A stretch of DNA of 64,000 nt from Pseudomonas sp. J452 (GTDB taxonomy: Bacteria > Pseudomonadota > Gammaproteobacteria > Pseudomonadales > Pseudomonadaceae). Numbering within the stretch: position 1 is the stretch's first letter; the number at the start of each line of letters is the position of its first letter. Positions 21,341 through 38,311 of this stretch are shown piece after piece. Under the pieces are notes generated by a model. It did not search any database, was not told where the DNA came from, and worked only from the letters and a program-made list of their open reading frames with translations. The DNA lies in assembly GCF_024666525.1 (NCBI RefSeq), contig NZ_CP088294.1, forward strand, positions 1,178,001 to 1,242,000, given 5' to 3'. The position numbers and the translations under genes were made by a program.

Positions 21341-23008
21341 ATGGATATCCAACGCTCGATCCTGCTCGTCGCCCTGGCAATCGTCTCCTACCTGATGGTT
21401 CTGCAGTGGAACGAAGACTATGGCCAGGCTGCTCTGCCGACCCAGAGTGCCGCTGTTGCCAGCAACAGTAATCCGGATCTGCCTGATGCGCCGGCAGTCG
21501 CCAGCAGCAACGACGACATCCCGGCTGCCAACAGTGAACAGGCCCAGCCTGCAAGCACTGCCGCCGTCAGTGATCAGCTGATCCGGGTGAAGACCGACGT
21601 GCTCGACCTGGCCATCGACCCGCGTGGTGGTGACATCGTGCAGTTGACCCTGCCGGCTTACCCACGTCGTCAGGATCATCCGGAGATTCCGTTCCAGCTG
21701 TTCGATAACGGTGGCGAGCGCCTGTACCTGGCACAGAGCGGCCTGATCGGCAGCAATGCGCCGGACAAGAGCAGTGGTCGCGCCCTGTGGAGCAGCGCCC
21801 AGCAGCAGTACCAACTGGCAGACGGCCAGGATGAATTGGTCGTCGAGCTGAAATACAGCGAAGCCGGGGTCAACTACATCAAGCGCTTCAGCTTCAAGCG
21901 CGGTCAGTACGAACTGGCCGTGGCCTACCGGATCGACAACCAGTCGGCCCAGGCCTGGAGCGGCAACATGTTTGCCCAGCTCAAGCGCGACAGCAGCGGC
22001 GACCCATCCTCGACCACCGCCACCGGCACCGCCACCTACCTGGGCGCAGCCATGTGGACCAGCGAGGAGCCGTACAAGAAAGTGTCGATGAGCGATATCG
22101 ACAAGCAGGCCGACAAGGAAACCGTGCAGGGTGGCTGGGTCGCCTGGCTGCAGCACTACTTCGTCACCGCCTGGATCCCGGGCAAAGACACCAGCAACGT
22201 GGTGCAGACCCGCAAGGACAGCCAGGGCAACTACATCATCGGCTTCACCGGTCCGACCCTCAGCGTCGCCGCCGGCGCCAACGCCGAGACCGGCGCCACC
22301 CTGTATGCCGGCCCGAAGATCCAGAAGCACCTGGGCGAACTGTCCCCGGGCCTGGAGCTGACCGTCGACTACGGCATCCTGTGGTTCCTCGCCCAGCCGA
22401 TCTTCTGGCTGCTGGAACATATCCACAGCATCCTGGGTAACTGGGGCTGGTCGATCATCGTCCTGACCATCATCATCAAACTGGCGTTCTTCCCGCTGTC
22501 CGCCGCCAGCTACAAGTCGATGGCGCGCATGCGTGCGGTGTCGCCGAAGCTGGCCGCGCTAAAGGAACAGCATGGCGATGATCGCCAGAAGATGTCCCAG
22601 GCGATGATGGAGTTGTACAAGAAGGAGAAGATCAACCCGCTCGGTGGCTGCCTACCGATCCTGGTGCAGATGCCGGTATTCCTGGCCCTCTACTGGACCC
22701 TCCTGGAAAGCGTGGAAATGCGCCAGGCCCCGTGGCTGCTGTGGATCACCGACCTGTCGATCAAGGATCCGTTCTTCCTCCTGCCGATCATCATGGGCGC
22801 CACCATGTTCATCCAGCAGCAGCTCAACCCGACGCCGCCGGATCCGATGCAGGCCAAGGTGATGAAGCTGATGCCGATCATCTTCACCTTCTTCTTCCTC
22901 TGGTTCCCGGCTGGTCTGGTGCTGTACTGGGTGGTCAACAACGTCCTGTCCATCGCCCAGCAGTGGTACATTACCCGCAAGATCGAGGCGGCTGCGGCGA
23001 AAGCCTGA
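21341..23008 (+). CDS. yidC: Membrane protein insertase YidC
   Basis: YidC inserts and folds inner-membrane proteins, alone or with SecYEG. The 555-residue protein has an N-terminal membrane anchor (LLVALAIVSYLMVLQW), a linker rich in Ala/Ser/Asn, a large periplasmic beta domain at about residues 65-340 and the conserved C-terminal five-helix core (from about residue 350, ending IEAAAAKA). Length and layout match Gram-negative YidC. A terminator follows. Confidence 0.97.
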   Translation: MDIQRSILLVALAIVSYLMVLQWNEDYGQAALPTQSAAVASNSNPDLPDAPAVASSNDDIPAANSEQAQPASTAAVSDQLIRVKTDVLDLAIDPRGGDIVQLTLPAYPRRQDHPEIPFQLFDNGGERLYLAQSGLIGSNAPDKSSGRALWSSAQQQYQLADGQDELVVELKYSEAGVNYIKRFSFKRGQYELAVAYRIDNQSAQAWSGNMFAQLKRDSSGDPSSTTATGTATYLGAAMWTSEEPYKKVSMSDIDKQADKETVQGGWVAWLQHYFVTAWIPGKDTSNVVQTRKDSQGNYIIGFTGPTLSVAAGANAETGATLYAGPKIQKHLGELSPGLELTVDYGILWFLAQPIFWLLEHIHSILGNWGWSIIVLTIIIKLAFFPLSAASYKSMARMRAVSPKLAALKEQHGDDRQKMSQAMMELYKKEKINPLGGCLPILVQMPVFLALYWTLLESVEMRQAPWLLWITDLSIKDPFFLLPIIMGATMFIQQQLNPTPPDPMQAKVMKLMPIIFTFFFLWFPAGLVLYWVVNNVLSIAQQWYITRKIEAAAAKA

Positions 23009-23028
23009 CCGTCCTCGCCGCTGCACTG

Positions 23029-23051
23029 AACGCCCCCTCGTGGGGCGTTTT
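23029..23051 (+). terminator. Intrinsic terminator after yidC
   Basis: The arms AACGCCCC and GGGGCGTT surround a five-base loop and run into TTTT. It ends the rpmH-rnpA-yidD-yidC transcript. Confidence 0.85.
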
Positions 23052-23069
23052 GCTATCCATCCTTTGTGA

Positions 23070-23208
23070 GAGCCTGCTCACGGCCTGCGAGTTAGAGAAA
23101 AACCAGGCGAAAGCAGCTGAGGAAGCGGAGTTTACGAGTTGTAAATGAGCATTCCGAAGCCGCTTTCAACGCAGTTTTTCCGACGCGCAGCAGGTCGTGA
23201 GCAGGCTC
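23070..23208. repeat. Long hairpin repeat, copy A (yidC-mnmE gap)
   Basis: The 19-base arms 23070-23088 and 23190-23208 are inverted repeats that pair fully with one G-T pair. They enclose about 100 bases. The interior closely resembles the repeat at 36142-36275, including the shared GTAAATGAGCA and TTTCAACxCAG. This is a non-coding dispersed element of about 139 bases, possibly a non-autonomous mobile element. The mnmE start lies 14 bases beyond it. Confidence 0.8.
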
Positions 23209-23221
23209 GGAGAGAGCCACC

Positions 23222-24589
23222 ATGAACGCCGCCCGAGAAACCATCGCCGCCGTCGCCACCGCCCAGGGTCGTGGCGGGGTCGGCATCGTGCGGGTCTCCG
23301 GGCCACGGGCGCGGGCCATCGGCATCACCTTGAGCGGCCTCGAAGCCAAGCCACGGCATGCCCACTACGGGCCCTGGCACGACGACGGCGGCGAAGTGAT
23401 CGACCAGGGCCTGCTGCTGTTCTTCCCCGGCCCGCATTCCTTTACCGGTGAAGACGTGCTGGAACTGCAGGGCCACGGCGGCCCGGTGGTGCTCGACATG
23501 CTCCTGCAGCGCTGCCTGCAGCTCGGCGCCCGCCAGGCACGGCCCGGCGAGTTCAGCGAGCGCGCCTTCCTCAACGACAAGCTCGACCTGGCCCAGGCCG
23601 AGGCGATCGCCGACCTGATCGAAGCCAGCTCGGCCCAGGCCGCACGCAATGCCTTGCGCTCGCTGCAGGGCGAGTTCTCGCGGCGCGTGCATGGTCTGAC
23701 CGAGAAGCTGATCGAGCTGCGAATCTACGTGGAAGCAGCGATCGACTTCCCCGAGGAAGAAATCGATTTCCTCGCCGATGGCCATGTACTCGGCATGCTG
23801 GATGGCGTGCGCGACAACTTATCCACAGTGCTGCGCGAGGCCGGACAAGGCGCCCTGCTGCGTGATGGCATGACTGTGGTCATCGCCGGCCGGCCCAATG
23901 CCGGCAAGTCCAGCCTGCTCAACGCCCTCGCCGGGCGCGAGGCGGCCATCGTCACCGAGATCGCCGGGACCACCCGCGACGTGCTGCGCGAACATATCCA
24001 CATCGACGGCATGCCGTTGCACGTAGTGGATACCGCCGGCCTGCGCGACACCGACGACCAGGTCGAGAAGATTGGCGTGGAACGCGCCCTCAAGGCCATC
24101 GGCGAGGCGGATCGGGTGCTGCTGGTGGTCGACTCGACCGCGCCAGAAGCGGCTGATCCCTTTGCCCTGTGGCCGGAATTCCTCGATCAGCGCCCCGATC
24201 CAGCGCGAGTCACCCTGATTCGCAACAAGGCCGACCTGTCGGGCGAAGCCGTGGCGCTGGATACCTGCGCGGATGGTCATGTCACCCTCAGCCTGTCGGC
24301 CAAGTCCAACGACGGCCTGGATCTGCTGCGCGAACACCTCAAGGCCTGCATGGGCTACCAGCAGACCACCGAGAACAGCTTCAGCGCCCGCCGCCGCCAT
24401 CTGGAAGCCCTGCGCCAGGCCTCCAGCCACCTCGAGCACGGCCGCGCGCAGCTGACCCTGGCTGGGGCCGGCGAGCTGCTGGCCGAGGATCTACGTCAGG
24501 CCCAGCAAGCCCTGGGCGAGATCACCGGTGCCTTCAGCTCCGACGACCTGCTCGGACGCATCTTCTCCAGCTTCTGCATCGGCAAATAA
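23222..24589 (+). CDS. mnmE: tRNA uridine-5-carboxymethylaminomethyl(34) synthesis GTPase MnmE
   Basis: MnmE works with MnmG to modify U34 in the wobble position of tRNAs. The 455-residue protein has the N-terminal tetrahydrofolate-binding domain, a helical domain, the GTPase insert with GRPNAGKSS (G1) and [10 protein letters not shown] (G3), and the C-terminal catalytic FCIGK. Its length is typical. An exact DnaA box lies inside the gene at 23819-23827. Confidence 0.97.
   Translation: MNAARETIAAVATAQGRGGVGIVRVSGPRARAIGITLSGLEAKPRHAHYGPWHDDGGEVIDQGLLLFFPGPHSFTGEDVLELQGHGGPVVLDMLLQRCLQLGARQARPGEFSERAFLNDKLDLAQAEAIADLIEASSAQAARNALRSLQGEFSRRVHGLTEKLIELRIYVEAAIDFPEEEIDFLADGHVLGMLDGVRDNLSTVLREAGQGALLRDGMTVVIAGRPNAGKSSLLNALAGREAAIVTEIAGTTRDVLREHIHIDGMPLHVVDTAGLRDTDDQVEKIGVERALKAIGEADRVLLVVDSTAPEAADPFALWPEFLDQRPDPARVTLIRNKADLSGEAVALDTCADGHVTLSLSAKSNDGLDLLREHLKACMGYQQTTENSFSARRRHLEALRQASSHLEHGRAQLTLAGAGELLAEDLRQAQQALGEITGAFSSDDLLGRIFSSFCIGK
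23819..23827 (+). promoter_or_regulatory. DnaA box inside mnmE
   Basis: An exact TTATCCACA lies in the coding sequence, about 3.6 kb from oriC. Confidence 0.55.
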
Positions 24590-25055
24590 ACCCGCTTAAG
24601 CAGCATCCGCCTGCCTGGTCCAAGGCGGATCGCCCCTGCCCGGCAGTTATCCAATGGGCTACAAAGGCGAACCTAAGCCCTGTGGAAAACCCAGCCTAAG
24701 CCCGGTCTATAAGTAGGCTTGAAAGCTGAAGATAAAACCCTCTGTGCATAACTAGCCATTCCATCCACAGCTAGTGGGCAGCTTGCCCAGTGGAAAGTGC
24801 CAGGATCAGCACAGGTTTATCATTCGCTGTACAGCTTGCCAGCAAAGGGCTGTAGCGCTTTATCCACAGAAAACGCCTTGACCATATATAAAAATAAAAA
24901 TAAGGCTTTATAAAACTTCATTCTTTTATTCTCTATAAACCTGAAGCCTTACCGACTGGCTATTTTTTGTGCAGAAGGCTTCATTCACTCCGGCTAAGTC
25001 CCTATACTTGCGCCCCTTCTCTTTTTCCCCCTTTTCTACAGGCACGAGGTGCGTG
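24590..25055. other. Intergenic DnaA-box cluster with AT-rich tract (candidate second origin)
   Basis: This 466-base gap has no gene. It holds TTATGCACA on the - strand (24743-24751), an exact TTATCCACA (24860-24868), and weaker boxes at 24647-24655 (+), 24681-24689 (-) and 24761-24769 (+). An AT-rich tract at about 24881-24950 follows the exact box. The layout mirrors oriC: boxes, then AT-rich DNA, then a gene. Pseudomonas has been reported to have a second autonomously replicating region near this locus, as I recall. Confidence 0.65.
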
Positions 25056-26947
<1,892 letters not shown>

Positions 26948-26948
<1 letters not shown>

Positions 26949-27595
26949 TGTCTGCCGTTACCCAACGCCATGCCGAAGAACTCGCGCAAGGCGCGCAGAC
27001 GCTTGGCGTCGCCGTATCCGCCCAGCAGCAGGAGCAGCTGCTGGCCTACCTGGCGCTGCTGATCAAATGGAACAAGGCCTACAACCTGACCGCCGTGCGC
27101 AACCCGGACGAAATGGTTTCGCGCCATCTGCTCGACAGCTTGAGCGTGGTGCCTTTTGTCGCCGAGCATGGCGATAACTGGCTGGACGTCGGCAGCGGCG
27201 GCGGCATGCCGGGGATTCCCCTGGCCATCCTGTTTCCCGAGCGGCAGTTCACCCTGCTCGACTCCAATGGCAAGAAGACCCGCTTCCTGACTCAGGTGAA
27301 GCTGGAGCTGAAGCTGGCCAACCTGGAAGTTATCCACAGCCGGGTCGAAGAGTTCCAGCCGGAGGTGCCTTTCAGCGGTATTTGCTCGCGTGCCTTCAGC
27401 TCGCTGCAGGATTTCTCCGACTGGACCCGGCATCTAGGCGACGGCCATACCGAGTGGCTGGCGATGAAGGGCGTGCATCCGGATGACGAGCTGCAGGCCC
27501 TGCCGGCGGACTTTCGTCTGCAAAGCACGCACGTGCTCAAGGTTCCCGGTTGCCAAGGCCAGCGCCATCTGTTGATACTGCGTCGCTTGGTCTAG
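26948..27595 (+). CDS. rsmG: 16S rRNA (guanine(527)-N(7))-methyltransferase RsmG
   Basis: RsmG methylates G527 of 16S rRNA using SAM. The 215-residue protein has the SAM-binding motif [16 protein letters not shown] near residue 80. It overlaps the mnmG stop by one base and precedes parA by 13, giving the conserved mnmG-rsmG-parA-parB order. An exact DnaA box lies inside at 27330-27338. Confidence 0.96.
27330..27338 (+). promoter_or_regulatory. DnaA box inside rsmG
   Basis: An exact TTATCCACA lies in the rsmG coding sequence. Confidence 0.5.
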
Positions 27596-27608
27596 GGGGA
27601 ACGGCAGC

Positions 27609-28397
27609 ATGGCTAAAGTATTCGCGATCGCCAACCAGAAAGGCGGAGTCGGCAAGACCACTACCTGCATCAATCTGGCGGCATCCCTGGTCGCTACCAA
27701 GCGCCGTGTGCTGCTGATCGACCTCGACCCGCAGGGCAACGCCACCATGGGCAGTGGCGTCGACAAACAGACCCTGGAACACTCGATCTACGACGTACTG
27801 ATCGGCGAGAGCACGGTCGGCGAAGCCATGCAGTTCTCCGAGCATGGCGGTTACCAGTTGCTGCCGGCCAACCGCGACCTGACCGCCGCGGAAGTAGGTC
27901 TGCTGGAAATGAAGATGAAGGAGAGCCGCCTGCGCTATGCGCTGGCGCCGATCCGCGAGAACTACGACTACATCCTCATCGACTGCCCGCCGGCGCTGTC
28001 GATGCTCACGGTCAACGCCCTGGTCGCCGCCGACGGGGTGATTATCCCCATGCAGTGCGAGTACTACGCGCTGGAAGGCCTGAGCGACCTGGTCAACAGC
28101 ATCCAGCGCATCGCCGAACTGCTCAACCCGAGCCTGAAGATCGAAGGCCTGCTGCGCACCATGTACGACCCGCGCATCAGCCTGACCAACGATGTCACCG
28201 CGCAGCTCAAGGAGCATTTCGGCGACAAGCTCTACGACGTGGTCATCCCGCGCAACGTGCGCCTGGCCGAGGCGCCCAGCTTCGGCATGCCGGCACTGGT
28301 CTACGACAAGCAATCCCGTGGTGCCATTGCCTACCTGGCCTTGGCCGGCGAACTGGTGCGCCGTCAGCGCAGCAGCGCCAAAACTGCTACCGCCTAA
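27609..28397 (+). CDS. parA: Chromosome partitioning ATPase ParA (Soj)
   Basis: ParA is the DNA-bound ATPase that moves ParB-parS complexes during origin segregation. The 262-residue protein has the deviant Walker A KGGVGKTT at residues 11-18, the A' motif IDLDPQGNAT and Walker B YILIDCPPALS. The start has an AGGGGAA ribosome site. parB follows after eight bases. Confidence 0.96.
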   Translation: MAKVFAIANQKGGVGKTTTCINLAASLVATKRRVLLIDLDPQGNATMGSGVDKQTLEHSIYDVLIGESTVGEAMQFSEHGGYQLLPANRDLTAAEVGLLEMKMKESRLRYALAPIRENYDYILIDCPPALSMLTVNALVAADGVIIPMQCEYYALEGLSDLVNSIQRIAELLNPSLKIEGLLRTMYDPRISLTNDVTAQLKEHFGDKLYDVVIPRNVRLAEAPSFGMPALVYDKQSRGAIAYLALAGELVRRQRSSAKTATA

Positions 28398-28405
28398 GGA
28401 ATCCC

Positions 28406-29278
28406 ATGGCCCTCAAGAAACGTGGACTCGGCCGCGGGCTAGACGCCCTGCTCGGCGGCACCTCCGCTGCCGCCCTGGAAAACGAAGCCGTACAGGCCGA
28501 CACCCGTGAGCTGCAGCATCTGCCGCTGGATCTGGTGCAGCGTGGCAAATACCAGCCGCGCCGCGACATGGACCCGGGTGCGCTCGAAGAGCTGGCCAAC
28601 TCGATCAAGGCCCAGGGTGTGATGCAGCCGATCGTGGTGCGCCCCATCGGTGGCGGCCGCTTCGAGATCATCGCCGGTGAGCGCCGTTGGCGCGCCAGCC
28701 AGCAGGCCGGCCTGGAGAGGATCCCGGCCATGGTCCGTGACGTAACGGACGAAGCGGCCATCGCCATGGCGCTGATCGAGAACATCCAGCGCGAAGACCT
28801 CAATCCGATCGAGGAAGCGGTGGCGTTGCAGCGTTTGCAGCAGGAATTCGAGCTGACCCAGCAGCAGGTCGCCGACGCGGTGGGCAAGTCGCGGGCAACC
28901 ATCACCAACCTGCTGCGCCTGATCGCCCTGCCGGAAGAGATCAAGACCCTGCTGTCCCATGGCGATCTGGAAATGGGCCATGCCCGCGCCCTGCTCGGTT
29001 TGCCCGCCGAACAGCAGGTCGAAGGTGCGCGACATGTTGTCGCACGCGGCCTGACGGTGCGTCAGACCGAGGCCCTGGTGCGGCAGTGGTTGAACAGCAA
29101 GGAAAAACCGGTGGCCGCGGTCAAGAGCGATCCGGACATCAACCGCCTGGAACAGCGCCTGGCCGAGAAGCTAGGGGCTCCGGTGCAGATCAAGCATGGT
29201 CCGAAGGGCAAGGGTCAGCTGGTCATCCGCTACAGCTCGCTGGACGAGTTGCAGGGCGTTTTGGCGCACATTCGCTAA
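28406..29278 (+). CDS. parB: Chromosome partitioning protein ParB
   Basis: ParB binds parS, spreads with CTP and contacts ParA. The 290-residue protein starts with the ParA-contact region MALKKRGLGRGLDALLG, then has the CTP-binding GERRWRAS and ENIQREDLNP, and a helix-turn-helix in TQQQVADAVGKSRATITNL. The C-terminal 60 residues form the dimer domain. Its targets at 16379, 17009 and probably 10492 lie in this window. Confidence 0.96.
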   Translation: MALKKRGLGRGLDALLGGTSAAALENEAVQADTRELQHLPLDLVQRGKYQPRRDMDPGALEELANSIKAQGVMQPIVVRPIGGGRFEIIAGERRWRASQQAGLERIPAMVRDVTDEAAIAMALIENIQREDLNPIEEAVALQRLQQEFELTQQQVADAVGKSRATITNLLRLIALPEEIKTLLSHGDLEMGHARALLGLPAEQQVEGARHVVARGLTVRQTEALVRQWLNSKEKPVAAVKSDPDINRLEQRLAEKLGAPVQIKHGPKGKGQLVIRYSSLDELQGVLAHIR

Positions 29279-29341
29279 TTCGGGGAAACAATTGCACATC
29301 TTTGGTGCTGTGCCGGACGGTCGGAATTCACTACCGGCCAG

Positions 29342-29370
29342 TTGAATGGGGGTAGAACCCACCCTATACT
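29342..29370 (+). promoter_or_regulatory. Promoter of the atp operon
   Basis: TTGAAT (29342-29347) and TATACT (29365-29370) are 17 bases apart, a good sigma-70 promoter about 75 bases before atpI. Confidence 0.75.
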
Positions 29371-29444
29371 TCGCGCGCATTTTGTCGGCACAAAATATGC
29401 CAAGTGATTGATTTTAGGCGGCCGACGCCAGAGGAACAGTAGTG

Positions 29445-30739
<1,295 letters not shown>

Positions 30740-30761
30740 GAGCGCCCTGCGCCTCTGATGA

Positions 30762-30803
30762 CCTTCTCCCTCTGGGAGAGGGTGCCCGAAGGGCGGGAGA
30801 GGG
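30762..30803. repeat. Palindromic repeat in the atpB-atpE gap
   Basis: The sequence has CCTTCTCCC pairing with GGGAGAGGG, then GCCC-GAA-GGGC, then a second GGGAGAGGG. It belongs to the CTCCC/GGGAG family of dispersed Pseudomonas repeats and is related to the one inside vgrG at 47108-47150. It could fold in the atp mRNA. Confidence 0.6.
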
Positions 30804-30864
30804 CTGACCTCTCCGAGATTGAAAAACGATTTTGCTTTACCGCTTCACTTTGAAAAACCCCTAA

Positions 30865-31152
<288 letters not shown>

Positions 31153-31205
31153 TCAACTCATCGAGTTGATTAGCTGGATAGACAACGAACGAGCGAGGTA
31201 TTGGC

Positions 31206-31676
31206 GTGAACATTAATGCAACCCTGATTGGCCAGGCCGTTGCGTTCTTCATTTTCGTGCTGTTCTGCATGAAGTTCGTATGGCCTCCGGTCATCACGGC
31301 TTTGCGCGAACGCCAGAAGAAGATCGCTGATGGTCTGGACGCCGCCAACCGTGCGGCTCGTGATCTGGAACTGGCCCACGAGAAAGTGGCTCAGCAACTG
31401 CGCGAAGCCAAAACCCAGGCTGCGGAAATCATCGAGCAGGCCAAGAAACGCGGTACCCAGATCGTCGACGAAGCCCGTGATCAGGCCCGTGTCGAAGCTG
31501 ACCGTGTGAAGGCTCAGGCTCAGGCCGAGATCGAACAGGAACTGAACAGCGTCAAAGACGCCCTGCGTGCCCAAGTGGGTGCCCTGGCTGTTGGCGGTGC
31601 CGAGAAGATCCTGGGTGCAACCATCGATCAAAACGCGCATGCGGAGCTGGTTAACAAACTGGCAGCCGAAATCTAA
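31206..31676 (+). CDS. atpF: F0F1 ATP synthase subunit B
   Basis: Subunit b is the peripheral stalk that holds F1 against rotation. The 156-residue protein starts at GTG 31206, has one N-terminal helix ([20 protein letters not shown]), then a long charged helical coil. It lies between atpE and atpH. Confidence 0.97.
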   Translation: MNINATLIGQAVAFFIFVLFCMKFVWPPVITALRERQKKIADGLDAANRAARDLELAHEKVAQQLREAKTQAAEIIEQAKKRGTQIVDEARDQARVEADRVKAQAQAEIEQELNSVKDALRAQVGALAVGGAEKILGATIDQNAHAELVNKLAAEI

Positions 31677-31688
31677 GCGAGGGCGATC

Positions 31689-32225
31689 ATGGCAGAACTG
31701 ACCACGCTGGCCCGACCTTACGCCAAGGCTGCTTTCGAGCACGCCCAGGCCCATCAGCAACTGGCCTCCTGGTCAGCCATGCTCGGCCTGGCTGCAGTGG
31801 TGTCGCAAGACGACACCCTGCAACGCGTGCTCAAGGCCCCGCGTCTGACGAGTACAGAAAAGGCCACCACTTTTAATGAAGTGTGTGGTGACAAGTTCGA
31901 TGCCCAGGCACGCAACTTCATTTCCATTGTCTCCGAACACAATCGTCTCGATCTGTTGCCGGAAATCGCCGCCCTGTTCGAGCTGTACAAAGCTGAACAG
32001 GAAAAGTCGGTGGACGTGGAAGTGACCAGTGCCTTCGCATTGAGCACCGAACAGCAAGACAAACTCGCCAAGGTTCTCAGCGCACGGCTCAGTCGAGAAG
32101 TGCGTCTGCACGCGACGGAAGACGCCACCCTTATCGGTGGTGTGGTAATCCGCGCGGGCGACCTGGTTATCGATGGCTCGGTTCGCGGCAAAGTCGCGAA
32201 GCTGGCCGAAGCGTTGAAATCTTGA
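31689..32225 (+). CDS. atpH: F0F1 ATP synthase subunit delta
   Basis: Delta joins the b stalk to the top of F1. The 178-residue soluble protein begins [19 protein letters not shown], the conserved family start. It lies 12 bases after atpF and 21 before atpA. Confidence 0.97.
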   Translation: MAELTTLARPYAKAAFEHAQAHQQLASWSAMLGLAAVVSQDDTLQRVLKAPRLTSTEKATTFNEVCGDKFDAQARNFISIVSEHNRLDLLPEIAALFELYKAEQEKSVDVEVTSAFALSTEQQDKLAKVLSARLSREVRLHATEDATLIGGVVIRAGDLVIDGSVRGKVAKLAEALKS

Positions 32226-32246
32226 GTTTGAAGGGGCAGCAGAGCA

Positions 32247-33791
<1,545 letters not shown>

Positions 33792-33841
33792 GCCGCAGCG
33801 GGGATCGCAAGATCCCCGCTTGCTAACCTGATAGGTGTTAC

Positions 33842-36110
<2,269 letters not shown>

Positions 36111-36141
36111 TCCCCTGTGCGCCCGGCAACGGGCGCGACAA

Positions 36142-36275
36142 GGGTCGTTTACAGCGTTGCGAGCGAAGACCAGGCAAGGCGAAAACGATGAAGACGCGGA
36201 ATTTACTTGGGTAAATGAGCAGTCTGAAGCGGTTTTCAACACAGCTTGGTCGAGCGCAGTAGCTGCAAACGATCC
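36142..36275. repeat. Long hairpin repeat, copy B (atpD-atpC gap)
   Basis: The arms 36142-36160 and 36256-36275 are near-perfect inverted repeats (a few mismatches and one gap). The interior matches copy A at 23070-23208, including GTAAATGAGCA and TTTTCAACACAG. It sits inside an essential operon, in the mRNA between atpD and atpC, 17 bases before the atpC start. Confidence 0.78.
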
Positions 36276-36292
36276 GACATGTGAGGCTAGAT

Positions 36293-36712
36293 ATGGCTAT
36301 GACAGTCCATTGCGACATCGTCAGCGCAGAAGCGGAGATCTTCTCCGGTCTGGTCGAGATGGTGATTGCGCACGGTAACCTGGGTGATCTCGGTATCGCT
36401 CCAGGCCACGCGCCGCTGATCACCGATCTCAAGCCGGGTCCGATCCGCTTGGTCAAGCAGGGTGGCGAAGCTGAGGTGTTCTACATCTCCGGCGGTTTCC
36501 TCGAAGTGCAGCCGAACATGGTGAAGGTCCTGGCCGACACCGTGACCCGCGCTGCCGACATCGACGAAGCAGCTGCTCAGGAAGCCCTCAAGGCTGCTGA
36601 GAAAGCGCTGCACGAGCATGACGCCGAGTTCGACTACGGTTCCGCTGCCGCTCACCTGGCAGAGGTCGCGGCCCAGCTGCGTACCGTGCAACAGATGCGC
36701 AAGAAGTTCTGA
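36293..36712 (+). CDS. atpC: F0F1 ATP synthase subunit epsilon
   Basis: Epsilon is the small rotor subunit that inhibits ATP hydrolysis. The 139-residue protein begins [20 protein letters not shown] chose the ATG at 36293 because it matches relatives and GAGG lies six bases upstream; a GTG at 36281 would add four unrelated residues. The C-terminal helical hairpin ends [13 protein letters not shown] terminator follows. Confidence 0.96.
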   Translation: MAMTVHCDIVSAEAEIFSGLVEMVIAHGNLGDLGIAPGHAPLITDLKPGPIRLVKQGGEAEVFYISGGFLEVQPNMVKVLADTVTRAADIDEAAAQEALKAAEKALHEHDAEFDYGSAAAHLAEVAAQLRTVQQMRKKF

Positions 36713-36743
36713 GGCGCGTCCTCCGGCTTCAGTGCAAGCAAGT

Positions 36744-36770
36744 AAAAGGGTAGCCTTGGCTACCCTTTTT
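36744..36770 (+). terminator. Intrinsic terminator of the atp operon
   Basis: The arms GGGTAGCC and GGCTACCC enclose TT and are flanked by AAAA and TTTTT. It lies 32 bases after atpC. Confidence 0.92.
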
Positions 36771-36782
36771 CTTTTTCTACGA

Positions 36783-36832
36783 GTAGCCCGGATGCAATCC
36801 GGGACGGTTACCCCGGATTGCATCCGGGCTAC
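36783..36832. repeat. 21-bp perfect inverted repeat upstream of glmU
   Basis: The arms 36783-36803 and 36812-36832 pair perfectly over 21 bases around an 8-base loop. They begin GTAGCCCGG and end CCGGGCTAC. It lies 18 bases before the glmU start, so a transcript from upstream would carry a strong hairpin near the ribosome site. It looks like a dispersed GTAGCCCGGATG-type repeat common in Gammaproteobacteria. Confidence 0.8.
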
Positions 36833-36850
36833 TTAATAGGATCTGCCCCC

Positions 36851-38209
36851 ATGTCCCTCGATATTGTCATCCTCGCCGCCGGCCAGGGCACCCGTATGCG
36901 TTCGGCACTGCCCAAGGTGCTGCACCCGATTGCCGACAAGTCCATGCTCGGCCATGTGATCGACACGGCGCGCCAGCTTTCGCCACGCAAGATCCATGTG
37001 GTGATTGGTCATGGCGCCGAGCTGGTCCGCGAGCGTCTGGCGGCTGACGATATCCACTTCGTGCTGCAGGCCGAACAACTCGGTACTGGCCACGCGGTGG
37101 CTCAGGCGCTGCCGGCGTTGGAAGCGGACAAGGTGCTGATCCTCTACGGCGATGTGCCGCTGACCCGGGTAGAAACCCTGGCCCGCCTGCTGGAGCAGGC
37201 CAACGACACCCAGCTGGGCCTGCTGACGGTCAATCTGGCCGATCCCACCGGCTATGGCCGGATCATTCGCGACGCTGCCGGCCAGGTACAGGCGATTGTC
37301 GAGCACAAGGATGCCAGCGACGCGCAGCGCGCCATCCGCGAGGGCAACACCGGCATTCTCGCCGTACCCGGCAAGCGCCTCGGCGGCTGGCTGGGGCGTC
37401 TGTCCAACAGCAACGCCCAGGGCGAGTACTACCTCACCGATGTGATCGCCATGGCAGTGGCCGACGGCCTGGTGGTGGCTACCGAAACCGCCCAGGACGA
37501 ACTGGAAGTGCTCGGCGCCAATGACCGCATCCAGCTGGCCCAGCTCGAGCGTCACTACCAGCAGCGCGCCGCCCGTAGCCTGATGGCCCAGGGCGTGACC
37601 CTGCTCGACCCGGCACGCTTCGACCTGCGTGGCGAAGTGAAAGTTGGCCGCGATGTGCTGATCGATGTGAACGTGATTCTCGAAGGCCAGGTGGTCATCG
37701 AGGACGGTGTGCAGATCGGCCCCAACTGCGTGATCAAGAACAGCACCCTGCGCCGCGGCGCCATCGTCAAAGCCAACAGCCATCTGGAAGGTGCCGAACT
37801 GGGCGAGGGCGCCGACTGCGGCCCGTTTGCCCGCTTGCGCCCGGGTGCGAAGCTGGGTGCCAAGGCCCATGTCGGAAACTTCGTCGAGCTGAAGAACGCC
37901 GTGCTGGGCGAGGGCGCCAAGGCCGGCCACCTGAGCTACCTGGGCGATGCCGAGATCGGTGCGCGCACTAACATCGGCGCCGGCACCATCACCTGCAACT
38001 ACGACGGCGCCAACAAGTTCCGCACTGTGATGGGCGAGGACGTGTTCATCGGTTCCAACAGCTCCCTGGTGGCACCGCTGACCCTGGGCGATGGCGCCAC
38101 CACTGGCGCCGGTTCCACCGTGACCCAGGACGTACCGGCCAAGGCCCTGGCCGTCGGCCGCGCCAAGCAGCGCAACATCGAAGGCTGGAAGCGCCCGACC
38201 AAGAAGTAA
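36851..38209 (+). CDS. glmU: Bifunctional UDP-N-acetylglucosamine diphosphorylase/glucosamine-1-phosphate N-acetyltransferase
   Basis: GlmU makes UDP-GlcNAc for peptidoglycan and LPS. The 452-residue protein has the uridylyltransferase signature [19 protein letters not shown] at the N-terminus and the left-handed beta-helix acetyltransferase repeats from about residue 250. The ATG at 36851 gives the conserved [11 protein letters not shown] start; AGGA lies nine bases upstream. glmR and glmS follow. Confidence 0.97.
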   Translation: MSLDIVILAAGQGTRMRSALPKVLHPIADKSMLGHVIDTARQLSPRKIHVVIGHGAELVRERLAADDIHFVLQAEQLGTGHAVAQALPALEADKVLILYGDVPLTRVETLARLLEQANDTQLGLLTVNLADPTGYGRIIRDAAGQVQAIVEHKDASDAQRAIREGNTGILAVPGKRLGGWLGRLSNSNAQGEYYLTDVIAMAVADGLVVATETAQDELEVLGANDRIQLAQLERHYQQRAARSLMAQGVTLLDPARFDLRGEVKVGRDVLIDVNVILEGQVVIEDGVQIGPNCVIKNSTLRRGAIVKANSHLEGAELGEGADCGPFARLRPGAKLGAKAHVGNFVELKNAVLGEGAKAGHLSYLGDAEIGARTNIGAGTITCNYDGANKFRTVMGEDVFIGSNSSLVAPLTLGDGATTGAGSTVTQDVPAKALAVGRAKQRNIEGWKRPTKK

Positions 38210-38220
38210 CGGTCGAGTGG

Positions 38221-38229
38221 TTATCCACA
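38221..38229 (+). promoter_or_regulatory. DnaA box after glmU
   Basis: An exact TTATCCACA lies 12 bases after the glmU stop, 18 kb from oriC. Confidence 0.55.
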
Positions 38230-38232
38230 GGG

Positions 38233-38256
38233 AAAAGGCGGCTCAGGCCGCCTTTT
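38233..38256 (+). terminator. Intrinsic terminator after glmU
   Basis: The arms AAAAGGCGGC and GCCGCCTTTT enclose a TCAG loop. glmR is therefore probably transcribed mainly from its own promoter. Confidence 0.9.
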
Positions 38257-38311
38257 GTCTATTTCAGGCTTGACCATAAGCTTTCGTTAGGTTTTGATTC
38301 ACGCACTTATC

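Noticed and set aside
23092..23349. Short reading frame across the hairpin repeat before mnmE
   Set aside because: It is a translation of the repeat and of the antisense of mnmE, with no ribosome site.
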